This document shows positions 33,505-44,012 of a DNA stretch of 64,000 nt, piece after piece. The position numbers and the translations under genes are program-made. This DNA comes from Mycobacterium sp. IS-836. GTDB lineage: Bacteria; Actinomycetota; Actinomycetes; Mycobacteriales; Mycobacteriaceae. Under the pieces are notes generated by a model. That model was not told the origin of the DNA. It worked only from the letters and a program-made list of their open reading frames with translations, and made no database searches. Every line of letters starts with the position of its first letter. Position 1 is the first letter of the stretch. The stretch covers positions 20,904-84,903 of the forward strand of contig NZ_MBEU01000052.1 in the NCBI RefSeq assembly GCF_001954275.1, given 5' to 3'.

Positions 33505-34110
33505 ATGTTCACCGGAATTGTCGAGGAACTCGGAGAGGTGACCAGCCGAGACGTCCTCGCCGATGCGGCGCGTCTGACCATTCGCGGACCCCTCGTCACC
33601 GCCGATGCCGGCCACGGTGATTCCATCGCCGTCAACGGCGTGTGCCTGACGGTCGCCGAGTTGCTGGGCGACGGGCAATTCACCGCCGACGTGATGGCCG
33701 AGACGCTGAACCGGTCCAATCTGGGCGCACTCGAGGTGGGCAGCCCTGTGAACCTGGAGCGCGCCGCGGCGGTGAACAGCCGGCTCGGCGGTCACATCGT
33801 CCAGGGCCACGTCGACGGCACCGGTCAGGTGGTCTCCCGATCGCCCTCGGAGAACTGGGAGGTGGTCCGGATCGAGGTCCCCGAGGCGGTGGCTCGCTAC
33901 GTCGTCGAGAAGGGTTCGATCACCGTCGACGGTATTTCGCTGACGGTGTCCGGGCTCGGCGCCGCGCCGCGGGACTGGTTCGAGGTCTCGCTGATCCCGA
34001 CGACCCGTGAGGTGACCACCCTCGGTCGCGCCCCGGTCGGCGCGCGGGTGAACCTCGAAGTCGACGTCATCGCCAAATACGTCGAGCGGTTGATGAGCCG
34101 CCCAGGCTGA
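33505..34110 (+). CDS. ribC: Riboflavin synthase alpha chain
   Basis: 201 residues. Dismutates two molecules of 6,7-dimethyl-8-ribityllumazine to riboflavin. Two lumazine-binding domains are visible, each with the family pattern ([12 protein letters not shown] at the start; [13 protein letters not shown] and DGISLTV in each half). It is the riboflavin gene (also called ribE) separated from ribD by lprG-P55 and from ribA2-ribH by two small secreted-protein genes. Confidence 0.95.
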   Translation: MFTGIVEELGEVTSRDVLADAARLTIRGPLVTADAGHGDSIAVNGVCLTVAELLGDGQFTADVMAETLNRSNLGALEVGSPVNLERAAAVNSRLGGHIVQGHVDGTGQVVSRSPSENWEVVRIEVPEAVARYVVEKGSITVDGISLTVSGLGAAPRDWFEVSLIPTTREVTTLGRAPVGARVNLEVDVIAKYVERLMSRPG

Positions 34111-34113
34111 GCA

Positions 34114-34746
34114 TTACGGCGCGAGCGCGATGATGCCCGGTCCGGCCGCAGGTGGCGCTCCACCGCCGCCGGTACCGCCACCACCGTGGTCGCCGCCTCC
34201 GCCACTGGCGCCCGGCGGCGGACCAGCCTTCGGGGGTGCCTGCCTCGGCGCGGCGGGTGCCGCCGCCGGTGGCGGCTTCAGCATCTCGGCGTCCGGTGCG
34301 TGTGGGCGTGGCGGAATTGTCGGATTAGCGCCTTCGACGAAGGCGGCCAACTTCACCCGGTGTCGTGACCCATTCCGGTTGGTGAAGCCAACCTGATGGT
34401 TCGGGCAGTAGGCGCCGGCCGACGCAATGAGGAATCGGGTCTCGGTGCGACGGAGTCGGCCGGGGTCGGCGCCGGGGGTGGCGGTGTTGGCGAAGTCCAC
34501 CAGCTCGTCCACCACGGTATTGACCGGAATGCCGCTGTCTAGTTGGCCGCAAACCTCATGGGCGGTTTTGATGAGCTCCGGTATGCCGGAAATGGCGGGG
34601 ACGCCTTCTTGATTGAGCAATGCGAGGAACTGGTCGTCCTGGTTTGGTGCGGCCGCTGCCGCGCCGCCGCGCGAAATCGCGGCGCCGGACAGCGCAACGA
34701 TCGCGATAACCAGGGGGCCGGCGTGTGTCGTGATGCCGGTAAACAT
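34114..34746 (-). CDS. Secreted DUF732-domain protein with Pro/Gly-rich tail
   Basis: 210 residues. N-terminal hydrophobic signal (PLVIAIVALSGAAISRGGAAAAA). Residues ~35-115 match the small mycobacterial DUF732 fold with two conserved cysteines (EVCGQL, AYCPNH). The last ~60 residues are low-complexity Pro/Ala/Gly (PPKAGPPPG, GGGGDHGGGG). Probably exported; function unknown. Its 3' end is 3 bases from the ribC stop (convergent). A perfect 10-bp palindrome (34804-34813) lies upstream. Confidence 0.75.
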   Translation of the reverse strand: MFTGITTHAGPLVIAIVALSGAAISRGGAAAAAPNQDDQFLALLNQEGVPAISGIPELIKTAHEVCGQLDSGIPVNTVVDELVDFANTATPGADPGRLRRTETRFLIASAGAYCPNHQVGFTNRNGSRHRVKLAAFVEGANPTIPPRPHAPDAEMLKPPPAAAPAAPRQAPPKAGPPPGASGGGGDHGGGGTGGGGAPPAAGPGIIALAP

Positions 34747-34881
34747 GGCAGGGGTTTCCGTTTCTGCTAGGACCCCCTACGGGTCGTGAATAGTGATCTA
34801 TGCCACACGTGTGCGGCTAAGATCGGCTTCCACCCCTGCCCTGGAAATTAACTGCTGGTTTGCCGTGAGTTCACCAAAGCA

Positions 34882-34916
34882 CTTGACCGCAGCGCGTGGG
34901 TGCGGCTGCGGTCAAG
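34882..34916. terminator. 12-bp stem hairpin downstream of the Trp-rich secreted-protein gene
   Basis: Perfect inverted repeat CTTGACCGCAGC (34882-34893) / GCTGCGGTCAAG (34905-34916) with an 11-base loop. It begins 26 bases past the stop of the minus-strand gene ending at 34942. There is no long U-tract on that side, as is usual for mycobacterial terminators. It also shields the DUF732 gene promoter from read-through. Confidence 0.55.
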
Positions 34917-34941
34917 GCTTTCTCGGTTGTTTGTCGCTGGT

Positions 34942-35310
34942 TTAGAGCCGGACGAAGGCGGGCCCGTTCCAGAATCCCCAGTCGTCCACATCGGGATTCC
35001 ACACGACCTGGGCCCAGGGCGCCCACGGCGGGGGCGGCGGCATCGGCCGCGCCCACGGCGGAGGAGCACCGTAACCGGCCGGACCGTAGTTGTCGTCCCA
35101 GTCGCGGCAGTTATTCCAGTTCTGGTACGGGCCCCAGCCCGGGTTCCACTGGTCGCCAGGGCACCAGTGATGGTGATTCATAGGAGCGGACGGAGGCACC
35201 GCCTGGGCAACGCCCGAGGTCACTCCGAGAGTGGACAACGCCACGCCACCGGCTGCGAGGGCGCCAGTACACAAGCGACGCCACGATTTGGTTTGCGTGT
35301 TGATAGTCAT
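34942..35310 (-). CDS. Small secreted Trp/Pro-rich protein
   Basis: 122 residues, function unknown. A signal peptide (RRLCTGALAAGGVALSTLG ... VAQA) precedes a mature part of about 85 residues unusually rich in Trp, Pro, Asn and Asp, with two cysteines (HHWCPGDQW, NCRDWDD). The pattern recurs in small exported mycobacterial proteins of unknown role. The ATG at 35310 was chosen because it opens directly into a twin-basic signal peptide; the longer frame starts in non-coding-like sequence. A hairpin follows its stop, and a phased triple repeat lies about 71-100 bases upstream. Confidence 0.7.
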   Translation of the reverse strand: MTINTQTKSWRRLCTGALAAGGVALSTLGVTSGVAQAVPPSAPMNHHHWCPGDQWNPGWGPYQNWNNCRDWDDNYGPAGYGAPPPWARPMPPPPPWAPWAQVVWNPDVDDWGFWNGPAFVRL

Positions 35311-35650
35311 GACACTGCAATTCCCGACCGGAAGGGGCCCGAAACCGATTCCGGTATCTCGGCTCGATCTCACATCTGGCACTTAACTGCGACTTACGCC
35401 GGACTTACGTTGCGCGCCCCGCGGTGGGCGTCCCGCGATGATGTCTTGCCTGGTCAACCGGCACGCCGACGAGCCTGGCCGGCACACCGTTTTTGACGGA
35501 TGCGTCACCGGAAGGAGTTGCTCGGCGTCACCGGACGAGTCCCCCCGTCCCGCCGAAAAGCCGTGGCAATAACTGTGGGGCGGCGGTGGTTCATACTGAA
35601 TGCAACGCCGGGCTCCTCATGCGGGCCCTTATGACAGCAAGGTAGCCAAG
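35311..35650. other. 340-base intergenic region upstream of ribA2
   Basis: No gene is seen. It contains the 11-bp-phased repeats at 35381-35409 and, closer to ribA2, a CATACT -10-like hexamer (35592-35597) and a short GGGC/GCCC hairpin (about 35609-35629). The conserved FMN riboswitch pattern was looked for and not found. Confidence 0.5.
35381..35409. promoter_or_regulatory. Three 7-bp direct repeats at 11-bp period (response-regulator-type site)
   Basis: ACTTAAC (35381-35387), ACTTACG (35392-35398) and ACTTACG (35403-35409), separated by 4 bases each time. A weaker fourth unit TCACATC (35370-35376) keeps the same period. The 7+4 geometry, one unit per helical turn, is that bound by OmpR/PhoB-family regulators such as mycobacterial PhoP. 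The most likely target is the divergent Trp-rich secreted-protein gene 71 bases away. Confidence 0.5.
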
Positions 35651-37865
<2,215 letters not shown>

Positions 37866-37871
37866 GCGCTG

Positions 37872-37877
37872 TACCAT
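37872..37877 (+). promoter_or_regulatory. Leaderless -10 hexamer TACCAT for lprH
   Basis: TACCAT, 6 bases, ATG at 37884. It lies 6 bases after the previous stop, giving lprH its own transcript. Confidence 0.5.
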
Positions 37878-37883
37878 CGCCCG

Positions 37884-38552
37884 ATGGCACGTCACGTGCG
37901 GGCGGCTGCCGCGCTCGTCATCGCCGCGGTGATGGCGAGCGGTTGCGCAGCCTCGGTGGCGGGTAGAGCGGTGCGGGCTCCCGGCGAGCCAGGGGCCCCC
38001 GCGAATTCGCACCGGGCGATATCCGCGCATGAGTTCCTTCTGGCGGACGGGGACCCCACTCCGCTCGGACCGGCGGCCGCGATCGCCGTGGGCACCAACT
38101 ACTTCACCGGCGCTCGGCCGCCGGAATGCACGGCGGCACTTCTGTTCAGGGGTTCGCCGTTGCGGCCCGGCGGATCATCGGACCACGCCGAATCGGCGTA
38201 TCGATTCAGCGGCCAGGCGCTGTACGCCGAATCGGTCGACACCTATGACCGCTCCTTGAAGATCCGCGACGTGATCTCGAAAGGCTTTACCGCCGTGTCG
38301 AATTGCCACGGCGAGGCTATCGGTGTGTCCCCTAGCGGGGTGTTTCGGCCGATGCGACTCAGCTTCTTCGGCACTACCGACGATGGCGTCTTGGTGTGGA
38401 CCATGACGCGTCCGGACTGGACTTGTGACTACGGACTGGCGGCGTTGTCGCGGGTCGTTTTGATGCTGTCGGCCTGCGACGTCAAGCCGGGATTCCCCAT
38501 GACGGGCTGGGCGTCGAAACGTCGTGCGCAGATCGACCGGCGAACCACCTGA
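37884..38552 (+). CDS. lprH: Lipoprotein LprH
   Basis: 222 residues. Signal peptide with lipobox and lipidated Cys21 (VMASGC). The mature domain has several cysteines (PPECTAA, VSNCHGE, WTCDYG, LSACDV) likely forming disulfides, as in PknH-sensor-like extracytoplasmic domains; this fold suggestion is an inference. It corresponds to Rv1418 by position and length. Function unknown; located on the outer face of the plasma membrane. Confidence 0.85.
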   Translation: MARHVRAAAALVIAAVMASGCAASVAGRAVRAPGEPGAPANSHRAISAHEFLLADGDPTPLGPAAAIAVGTNYFTGARPPECTAALLFRGSPLRPGGSSDHAESAYRFSGQALYAESVDTYDRSLKIRDVISKGFTAVSNCHGEAIGVSPSGVFRPMRLSFFGTTDDGVLVWTMTRPDWTCDYGLAALSRVVLMLSACDVKPGFPMTGWASKRRAQIDRRTT

Positions 38553-38697
38553 GGTTGTCGTCGGAGGCTGCTACTACACCCGATAGCCGACAGCCGGGCG
38601 TGCCCTGCGGACGATCTCGATGCCTGCTTGATCTGTGGATTGTCGGTCTGTGTACCCCGGGCGGCGAACGTGGGGGCTTCTTGTCGTCGGGTGCTGC

Positions 38698-38718
38698 TAT
38701 GCTCGAACACATGTTCGA
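38698..38718 (+). promoter_or_regulatory. SOS (LexA) box overlapping the -10 and start of the DUF222/HNH gene
   Basis: TCGAAC-ACAT-GTTCGA (38703-38718) exactly matches the mycobacterial SOS-box core TCGAAC-N4-GTTCGA. A -10 hexamer TATGCT (38698-38703) touches it, and the leaderless ATG at 38711 (7 bases from the -10) lies inside it. LexA bound here would block initiation. In M. tuberculosis 13E12-family genes are known LexA targets. Confidence 0.8.
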
Positions 38719-40150
38719 ATACCTCGAAGCTTCGCGGCCGACGCAGGAGTCGGCGGTGCTGCTCGATCGGGTCCGCGAGGCGGGGCGCGCCGAGGCGCGG
38801 GCGGCCGCGGAGCGGTTGGTTGCCGTCGGTGAGTTGTTGGTGTTGCGCTGCCGCGCGACGGGGGAGCACGCCGACTGGGCCACCGATACCTGGGAGGCGG
38901 TGGCCGCGCAGGTGGCCGCGGCGCTGGGGTGCAGTGTGGCGATGGGTCACAGCTACCTGCGCTATGCGATGGCGCTGCGCGAGCGGCTGCCGCGGGTGGG
39001 CGAGCTGTTCGCGGCCGGGGAGATCGACTATCGGGCGTTTCAGGCGATCGTGTTTCGCACCGATTTGATCACCGACGCCGCGGTGCTGGCGATAGTGGAT
39101 GCGCGGGTGGCGGCGCTGCTGGTGCGCCGGCCGTCGCTGACCCGCGGGGGTTTGGCCGCCGCGGTGGATCAGGTGGTGGTCCAGGTGGATCGCGATGCGC
39201 AGCGCCGGGCGGTCAAGGCCGCCGAGGATCGTCATGTCGACGTGCGGGCCAACGAGTCGGGGATGGCCTGGGTGGAAGCCAGCGTGTTCGCCACCACGGG
39301 CCAGGCGCTGGATCGCCGCCTGGATGAGTTGGCGGGCACGGTGTGTGAGGGTGATCCGCGCACCAAGGCGCAGCGGCGCGCCGATGCGCTTGGGGCGCTG
39401 GCCGCCGGTGCCGAGACGCTGGTGTGCACCTGCGGGAGCCCCGACTGCCACCCGGCGGAACCGAAGAGCGGTGTGGTGATCCACGTGATCGCCGAGCAGG
39501 CCACCGTCGAGGGCCGAGGGTCGGCGCCCGGTGTGCTGCTCGGGGGCGAGGGATTGATCCCCGCCGAGCTGATCACCGAGCTGGCCACTTCCGCCAAGCT
39601 GCGGCCGCTAATTGCTCCGGCGGGCGCCGAGCCGCAATACACGCCGTCGGCCAAGCTGGCCGAGTTCATCCGGTGCCGGGATCTGACGTGCCGGGCCCCG
39701 GGTTGTGATCGCCCGGCCACTCACTGCGATATCGACCACACCGTGCCCTACGCCGAGGGCGGGGCCACGCATCCGTCGAACCTGAAATGTCTGTGCCGGC
39801 TTCATCATTTGCTCAAAACGTTCTGGGGCTGGCGCGACCAACAACTGCCCGACGGCACCGTGATCTGGACGCTGCCCGACGGGCACAGCTACGTCACCAC
39901 CCCCGCCAGCGCCTTGCTGTTCCCCAGCCTGTGCGCACCCGCGGGCGACGCACCCAGTGCGGTGCCGGCCGCGGACCGCTGCGGTGAGCGCAGCGCCATG
40001 ATGCCGAGGCGCCGCACCACCCGCGCGCAAAACCGGGCCCACCGCATCAACACCGAGCGCCGCCACAACCGGGCGGCGCGGCTGGCGACCCAAACGGCGC
40101 CCACCGGCCCAGCCCCACCCGCCGATCCCGACGAGCCGCCACCCTTCTAG
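38711..40150 (+). CDS. DUF222/HNH endonuclease-domain protein (13E12 family)
   Basis: 479 residues. A long helical DUF222 domain precedes a C-terminal HNH nuclease motif (CDIDHTVPYAEGGATHPSN ... CRLHH), with an Arg-rich tail. 13E12 proteins are a multicopy mycobacterial family associated with repeats; a nuclease role is inferred from the HNH motif and the biological role is unknown. The start is set at 38711 because a leaderless -10 lies 7 bases upstream and an SOS box overlaps it; an ATG 12 bases earlier lies within the -10. The gene appears intact. Confidence 0.85.
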   Translation: MFEYLEASRPTQESAVLLDRVREAGRAEARAAAERLVAVGELLVLRCRATGEHADWATDTWEAVAAQVAAALGCSVAMGHSYLRYAMALRERLPRVGELFAAGEIDYRAFQAIVFRTDLITDAAVLAIVDARVAALLVRRPSLTRGGLAAAVDQVVVQVDRDAQRRAVKAAEDRHVDVRANESGMAWVEASVFATTGQALDRRLDELAGTVCEGDPRTKAQRRADALGALAAGAETLVCTCGSPDCHPAEPKSGVVIHVIAEQATVEGRGSAPGVLLGGEGLIPAELITELATSAKLRPLIAPAGAEPQYTPSAKLAEFIRCRDLTCRAPGCDRPATHCDIDHTVPYAEGGATHPSNLKCLCRLHHLLKTFWGWRDQQLPDGTVIWTLPDGHSYVTTPASALLFPSLCAPAGDAPSAVPAADRCGERSAMMPRRRTTRAQNRAHRINTERRHNRAARLATQTAPTGPAPPADPDEPPPF

Positions 40151-40157
40151 CGGCTAC

Positions 40158-40163
40158 TAGCCT
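40158..40163 (+). promoter_or_regulatory. Leaderless -10 hexamer TAGCCT for uvrC
   Basis: TAGCCT, 6 bases, GTG at 40170; it lies in the 19-base gap after the HNH gene. Confidence 0.5.
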
Positions 40164-40169
40164 GGATAC

Positions 40170-42098
40170 GTGCCAGATCCCGCGACGTATCGCCCCGCGC
40201 CCGGGTCCATCCCGGTCGAGCCCGGCGTCTACCGATTCCGGGACCCGCACGGACGAGTCATCTACGTCGGCAAGGCCAAGAGCCTGCGTAGCCGGCTGAC
40301 GTCATACTTCGCCGACGTCGCCGGCCTACACCCGCGCACCCGGCAGATGGTGACCACCGCGGCCAAGGTCGAGTGGACGGTGGTCAACACCGAAGTCGAG
40401 GCGCTGCAGCTGGAATACAACTGGATCAAGGAATTCGATCCGCGGTTCAACGTTCGCTACCGCGACGACAAGTCCTATCCGGTCCTGGCCGTCACGCTCA
40501 ACGAGGAGTTTCCCCGGCTGATGGTTTATCGCGGCCCGCGGCGCAAGGGCGTGCGCTATTTCGGGCCGTACTCCCACGCGTGGGCGATCCGGGAAACGCT
40601 GGATCTGCTCACCCGGGTGTTCCCGGCGCGAACCTGCTCGGCCGGAGTATTCAAGCGGCACAAGCAGATCGACCGTCCGTGCTTGCTCGGCTACATCGAC
40701 AAATGCTCGGCGCCGTGCATCGGCAGGGTCAGCGCCGAACAGCATCGCCAAATCGTCGTGGACTTCTGCGATTTCCTGTCCGGCAAAACCGACCGTTTTG
40801 CGCGCGAGCTCGAACAGCAGATGAACGCCGCGGCGGATCAACTCGATTTCGAACGGGCCGCGCGGCTTCGCGACGACCTGTCCGCGCTGAAGCGGGCGAT
40901 GGAGAAGCAGGCCGTGGTGCTCGGCGACGGCACCGACGCCGACGTGGTCGCCTTCGCCGACGACGAGCTCGAAGCGGCCGTGCAGGTGTTCCATGTCCGC
41001 GGCGGACGGGTGCGCGGTCAGCGCGGCTGGATCGTCGAAAAGTCCGGGGACCCCGGCGAATCCGGCGAGGAGCGGTTGGTCGAACAATTTCTCACCCAGT
41101 TCTACGGCGAACAGGCCGAGCTGGACGGCGCCGCCGACGAATCCACCAACCCGGTTCCCCGCGAGGTGCTGGTGCCCTGCCTACCGTCGAACGCCGACGA
41201 GTTGGCCAGCTGGCTGTCCGGCCTGCGCGGCTCGCGCGTCACCTTGAGGGTGCCCCGCCGGGGGGACAAGCGCGCCCTGGCCGAAACCGTGCAGCGCAAC
41301 GCGAAAGAGGCGCTGCAGCAACACAAGCTGAAGCGGGCCGGTGACTTCAACGCCAGATCCGCTGCGCTGCAGAATATTCAGGACGCTCTGGGCCTGGCCG
41401 ACGCGCCGCTGCGGATCGAATGCGTCGACATCAGCCACGTGCAGGGCACCGACGTGGTGGGCTCGTTGGTGGTGTTCGAGGACGGCATGCCGCGCAAATC
41501 GGACTACCGCCACTTCGGGATCCGGGAAGCCGCGGGACAGGGACGCTCCGACGACGTCGCCTCCATCGCCGAGGTGACCCGACGGCGGTTCGCGCGCCAC
41601 CTGAGTGAGCAGAACGACCCGAATATGCTTTCGCCGGAAGGAAAATCGCGGCGGTTCGCCTACCCGCCCAACCTCTACGTCGTCGACGGCGGCGCGCCCC
41701 AGGTCAATGCGGCCAGCGCCGTGCTCGACGAGCTCGGCATCACCGACGTGGCGGTGATAGGCCTGGCCAAGCGGCTGGAAGAGGTGTGGGTGCCGTCCGA
41801 GCCGGATCCGGTCATCATGCCGCGCAACAGCGAGGGACTCTATTTGCTGCAGCGGGTCCGCGACGAGGCGCACCGGTTCGCCATCGCCTACCATCGCAGC
41901 AAGCGATCCAAGCGAATGACCGCCTCAGCGCTCGATTCGGTGCCAGGATTGGGAGAACATCGCCGTAAGGCGCTGGTAACGCATTTCGGCTCGCTAGCCC
42001 GCCTCAAGGAGGCCACCGTCGACCAGATCACCGCCGTCCCGGGTATCGGCGTGGCGACCGCCACGGCCGTCCTCGAAGCGCTGCGACCCCAGGATTGA
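40170..42098 (+). CDS. uvrC: Excinuclease ABC subunit C
   Basis: 642 residues. Makes the dual incisions in nucleotide excision repair. An N-terminal GIY-YIG nuclease (GVYRFRD ... [14 protein letters not shown]), the UVR/UvrB-binding helix pair (about 215-245), an RNase H-like second nuclease ([16 protein letters not shown]) and C-terminal tandem helix-hairpin-helix ([23 protein letters not shown]) are all present. Leaderless start as for many genes here. No SOS box precedes uvrC itself. Confidence 0.96.
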   Translation: MPDPATYRPAPGSIPVEPGVYRFRDPHGRVIYVGKAKSLRSRLTSYFADVAGLHPRTRQMVTTAAKVEWTVVNTEVEALQLEYNWIKEFDPRFNVRYRDDKSYPVLAVTLNEEFPRLMVYRGPRRKGVRYFGPYSHAWAIRETLDLLTRVFPARTCSAGVFKRHKQIDRPCLLGYIDKCSAPCIGRVSAEQHRQIVVDFCDFLSGKTDRFARELEQQMNAAADQLDFERAARLRDDLSALKRAMEKQAVVLGDGTDADVVAFADDELEAAVQVFHVRGGRVRGQRGWIVEKSGDPGESGEERLVEQFLTQFYGEQAELDGAADESTNPVPREVLVPCLPSNADELASWLSGLRGSRVTLRVPRRGDKRALAETVQRNAKEALQQHKLKRAGDFNARSAALQNIQDALGLADAPLRIECVDISHVQGTDVVGSLVVFEDGMPRKSDYRHFGIREAAGQGRSDDVASIAEVTRRRFARHLSEQNDPNMLSPEGKSRRFAYPPNLYVVDGGAPQVNAASAVLDELGITDVAVIGLAKRLEEVWVPSEPDPVIMPRNSEGLYLLQRVRDEAHRFAIAYHRSKRSKRMTASALDSVPGLGEHRRKALVTHFGSLARLKEATVDQITAVPGIGVATATAVLEALRPQD

Positions 42099-42102
42099 AA
42101 GG

Positions 42103-42978
42103 ATGACGAACGCTCCAGGCATCGACGTCGTCCTGGTGACCGGGTTGTCCGGGGCCGGACGCGGCACCGCGGCGAAGGTGCTCGAGGACCTCGGCTGGTA
42201 CGTCGCCGACAACCTGCCGCCCGAGTTGATCACCCGGATGGTGGACTTCGGACTGGCGGCCGGGTCGCGGATCACCCAGCTCGCGGTGGTGATGGACGTT
42301 CGATCACGGGGATTCACCGGCGATTTGGACTCGGTGCGCACCGAACTGGCCACCCGCAACATCACGCCGCGCGTGGTGTTCATGGAGGCATCCGACGACA
42401 TGTTGGTCCGCCGCTACGAACAGAACCGCCGCAGCCATCCCTTGCAGGGGGAGCAGACCCTGGCCGAGGGCATCGCCGCCGAGCGCGCGATGCTGGCCCC
42501 GGTTCGCGCCACCGCCGACCTGATCATCGACACGTCGACACTGTCGGTGCGCGGCCTGAGGGAAAACATCGAGCGGGCCTTCGGCGGCGACGGCGCCGGG
42601 ACCACCAGCGTCACCGTCGAGTCGTTCGGGTTCAAGTACGGCCTGCCGATGGATGCCGACATGGTCATGGACGTGCGATTCCTGCCCAACCCGCACTGGG
42701 TCGACGAGCTGCGCCCGCTCACCGGCCAGCACCCGGCGGTGCGCGATTACGTGTTGAGCCAACCCGGCGCCGCCGAGTTTCTCGACGCCTACCATCGATT
42801 GCTATCTCTGGTCGTCGGCGGCTACCGCCGGGAGGGCAAGCGGTACATGACGGTCGCCATCGGCTGCACCGGCGGTAAGCACCGCAGCGTCGCGATCGCC
42901 GAGGCGTTGATGCAGCTGCTGGGGGGCAATGCGCAACTGTCGGTGCGAGTGCTGCACCGGGATCTGGGCCGCGAATGA
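42103..42978 (+). CDS. rapZ: RapZ/YvcJ-family P-loop nucleotide-binding protein
   Basis: 291 residues. The P-loop reads GLSGAGRGT (14-22) instead of GxSGAGKS/T, with Lys replaced by Arg. The second conserved region (VDELRPLTGQHPAVRDYVL) and the C-terminal CTGGKHRSVAIAE are intact. In E. coli RapZ is an RNA adaptor controlling amino-sugar synthesis; in actinobacteria the role is unclear. It lies in the conserved uvrC-rapZ-cuvA-whiA cluster, with 4 bases after uvrC and an ATGA overlap with cuvA. Confidence 0.93.
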   Translation: MTNAPGIDVVLVTGLSGAGRGTAAKVLEDLGWYVADNLPPELITRMVDFGLAAGSRITQLAVVMDVRSRGFTGDLDSVRTELATRNITPRVVFMEASDDMLVRRYEQNRRSHPLQGEQTLAEGIAAERAMLAPVRATADLIIDTSTLSVRGLRENIERAFGGDGAGTTSVTVESFGFKYGLPMDADMVMDVRFLPNPHWVDELRPLTGQHPAVRDYVLSQPGAAEFLDAYHRLLSLVVGGYRREGKRYMTVAIGCTGGKHRSVAIAEALMQLLGGNAQLSVRVLHRDLGRE

Positions 42979-44012
42979 GCTCACCGAATAGCGAGGGCAT
43001 CGTTGCCCTCGGGGGCGGACACGGCTTGCATGCCACGCTGTCCGCGGCCCGCCGGTTGACCCCCTACGTCACCGCCGTGGTGACCGTCGCCGACGATGGT
43101 GGCTCGTCCGGCCGGTTGCGCAGCGAACTGGATGTCATCCCGCCGGGCGATTTACGAATGGCGTTGGCGGCGTTGGCATCCGACAGCCCGTATGGACGCC
43201 TGTGGGCGACCATCCTGCAGCACCGGTTCGGCGGCAGCGGCGCGTTGGCCGGGCATCCGATCGGCAACCTGATGCTGGCGGGGCTCAACGAGGTGCTAGC
43301 CGATCCGGTCGCCGCGCTCGACGAGCTCGGCCGCATCCTGGGGGTCAAGGGCAGGGTGCTGCCGATGTGCCCGATCGCGCTGGAGATCGAGGCCGACGTG
43401 TCCGGTCTGGAGTCCGACCCGCGGATGTTCCGGCTGATCCGCGGCCAGGTGGCGATCGCCACCACGCCCGGGAAGGTGCGCCGGGTGCGGCTGCTTCCCG
43501 CCGACCCGCCGGCGACCCGGCAGGCGGTGGACGCCATCATGGCCGCCGACCTGGTGGTGCTGGGCCCCGGTTCCTGGTTCACCAGCGTGATCCCGCACGT
43601 GTTGGTGCCGGACCTGGCCGCGGCGCTGCGCAGGACCAGCGCGCGGCGTGCCCTGGTGCTCAATCTGGTCGCGGAGCCGGGTGAGACGGCCGGATTCTCG
43701 GTGGAACGGCATCTGCACGTGCTCGCCCAGCATGCGCCCGGGTTCACCGTCCACGACATCATCATCGACGCCGAACGGGTGCCGAGTGAGCGGGAACGCG
43801 AGCAGCTGCGCCGCACCGCGACGCTGCTGCAGGCCGAGGTCCACTTCGCCGACGTGGCCACACCTGGTAGACCTTTACATGACCCGGGCAAGCTCGCGGC
43901 GGCCCTGGACGGGGTCCGAGGGGGCCCCAAGGCCCCGGGAGTGCCTTCGTCTAGAACCACCGCGGAGATTCGGGTCGATAGCGATACGAGGAGTGACGAC
44001 GCGTGGCGATGA
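42975..44012 (+). CDS. cuvA: YvcK/CofD-like cell-envelope protein CuvA
   Basis: 345 residues. YvcK family, related to CofD (2-phospho-lactate transferase) but not in the F420 pathway. Signatures: [29 protein letters not shown] and [16 protein letters not shown]. In mycobacteria CuvA binds UDP-sugars and is needed for normal peptidoglycan and carbon-source use; it is a PknB-linked substrate. The C-terminal tail (~40 residues) is polar. ATGA overlap with rapZ. Confidence 0.93.
   Translation: MSSPNSEGIVALGGGHGLHATLSAARRLTPYVTAVVTVADDGGSSGRLRSELDVIPPGDLRMALAALASDSPYGRLWATILQHRFGGSGALAGHPIGNLMLAGLNEVLADPVAALDELGRILGVKGRVLPMCPIALEIEADVSGLESDPRMFRLIRGQVAIATTPGKVRRVRLLPADPPATRQAVDAIMAADLVVLGPGSWFTSVIPHVLVPDLAAALRRTSARRALVLNLVAEPGETAGFSVERHLHVLAQHAPGFTVHDIIIDAERVPSEREREQLRRTATLLQAEVHFADVATPGRPLHDPGKLAAALDGVRGGPKAPGVPSSRTTAEIRVDSDTRSDDAWR

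Noticed and set aside
35311..35650. FMN riboswitch upstream of ribA2
   Set aside because: The conserved FMN-element blocks (for example the AGGGUGAAAUUC-like and GAGCCCGCGA-like segments) are absent.
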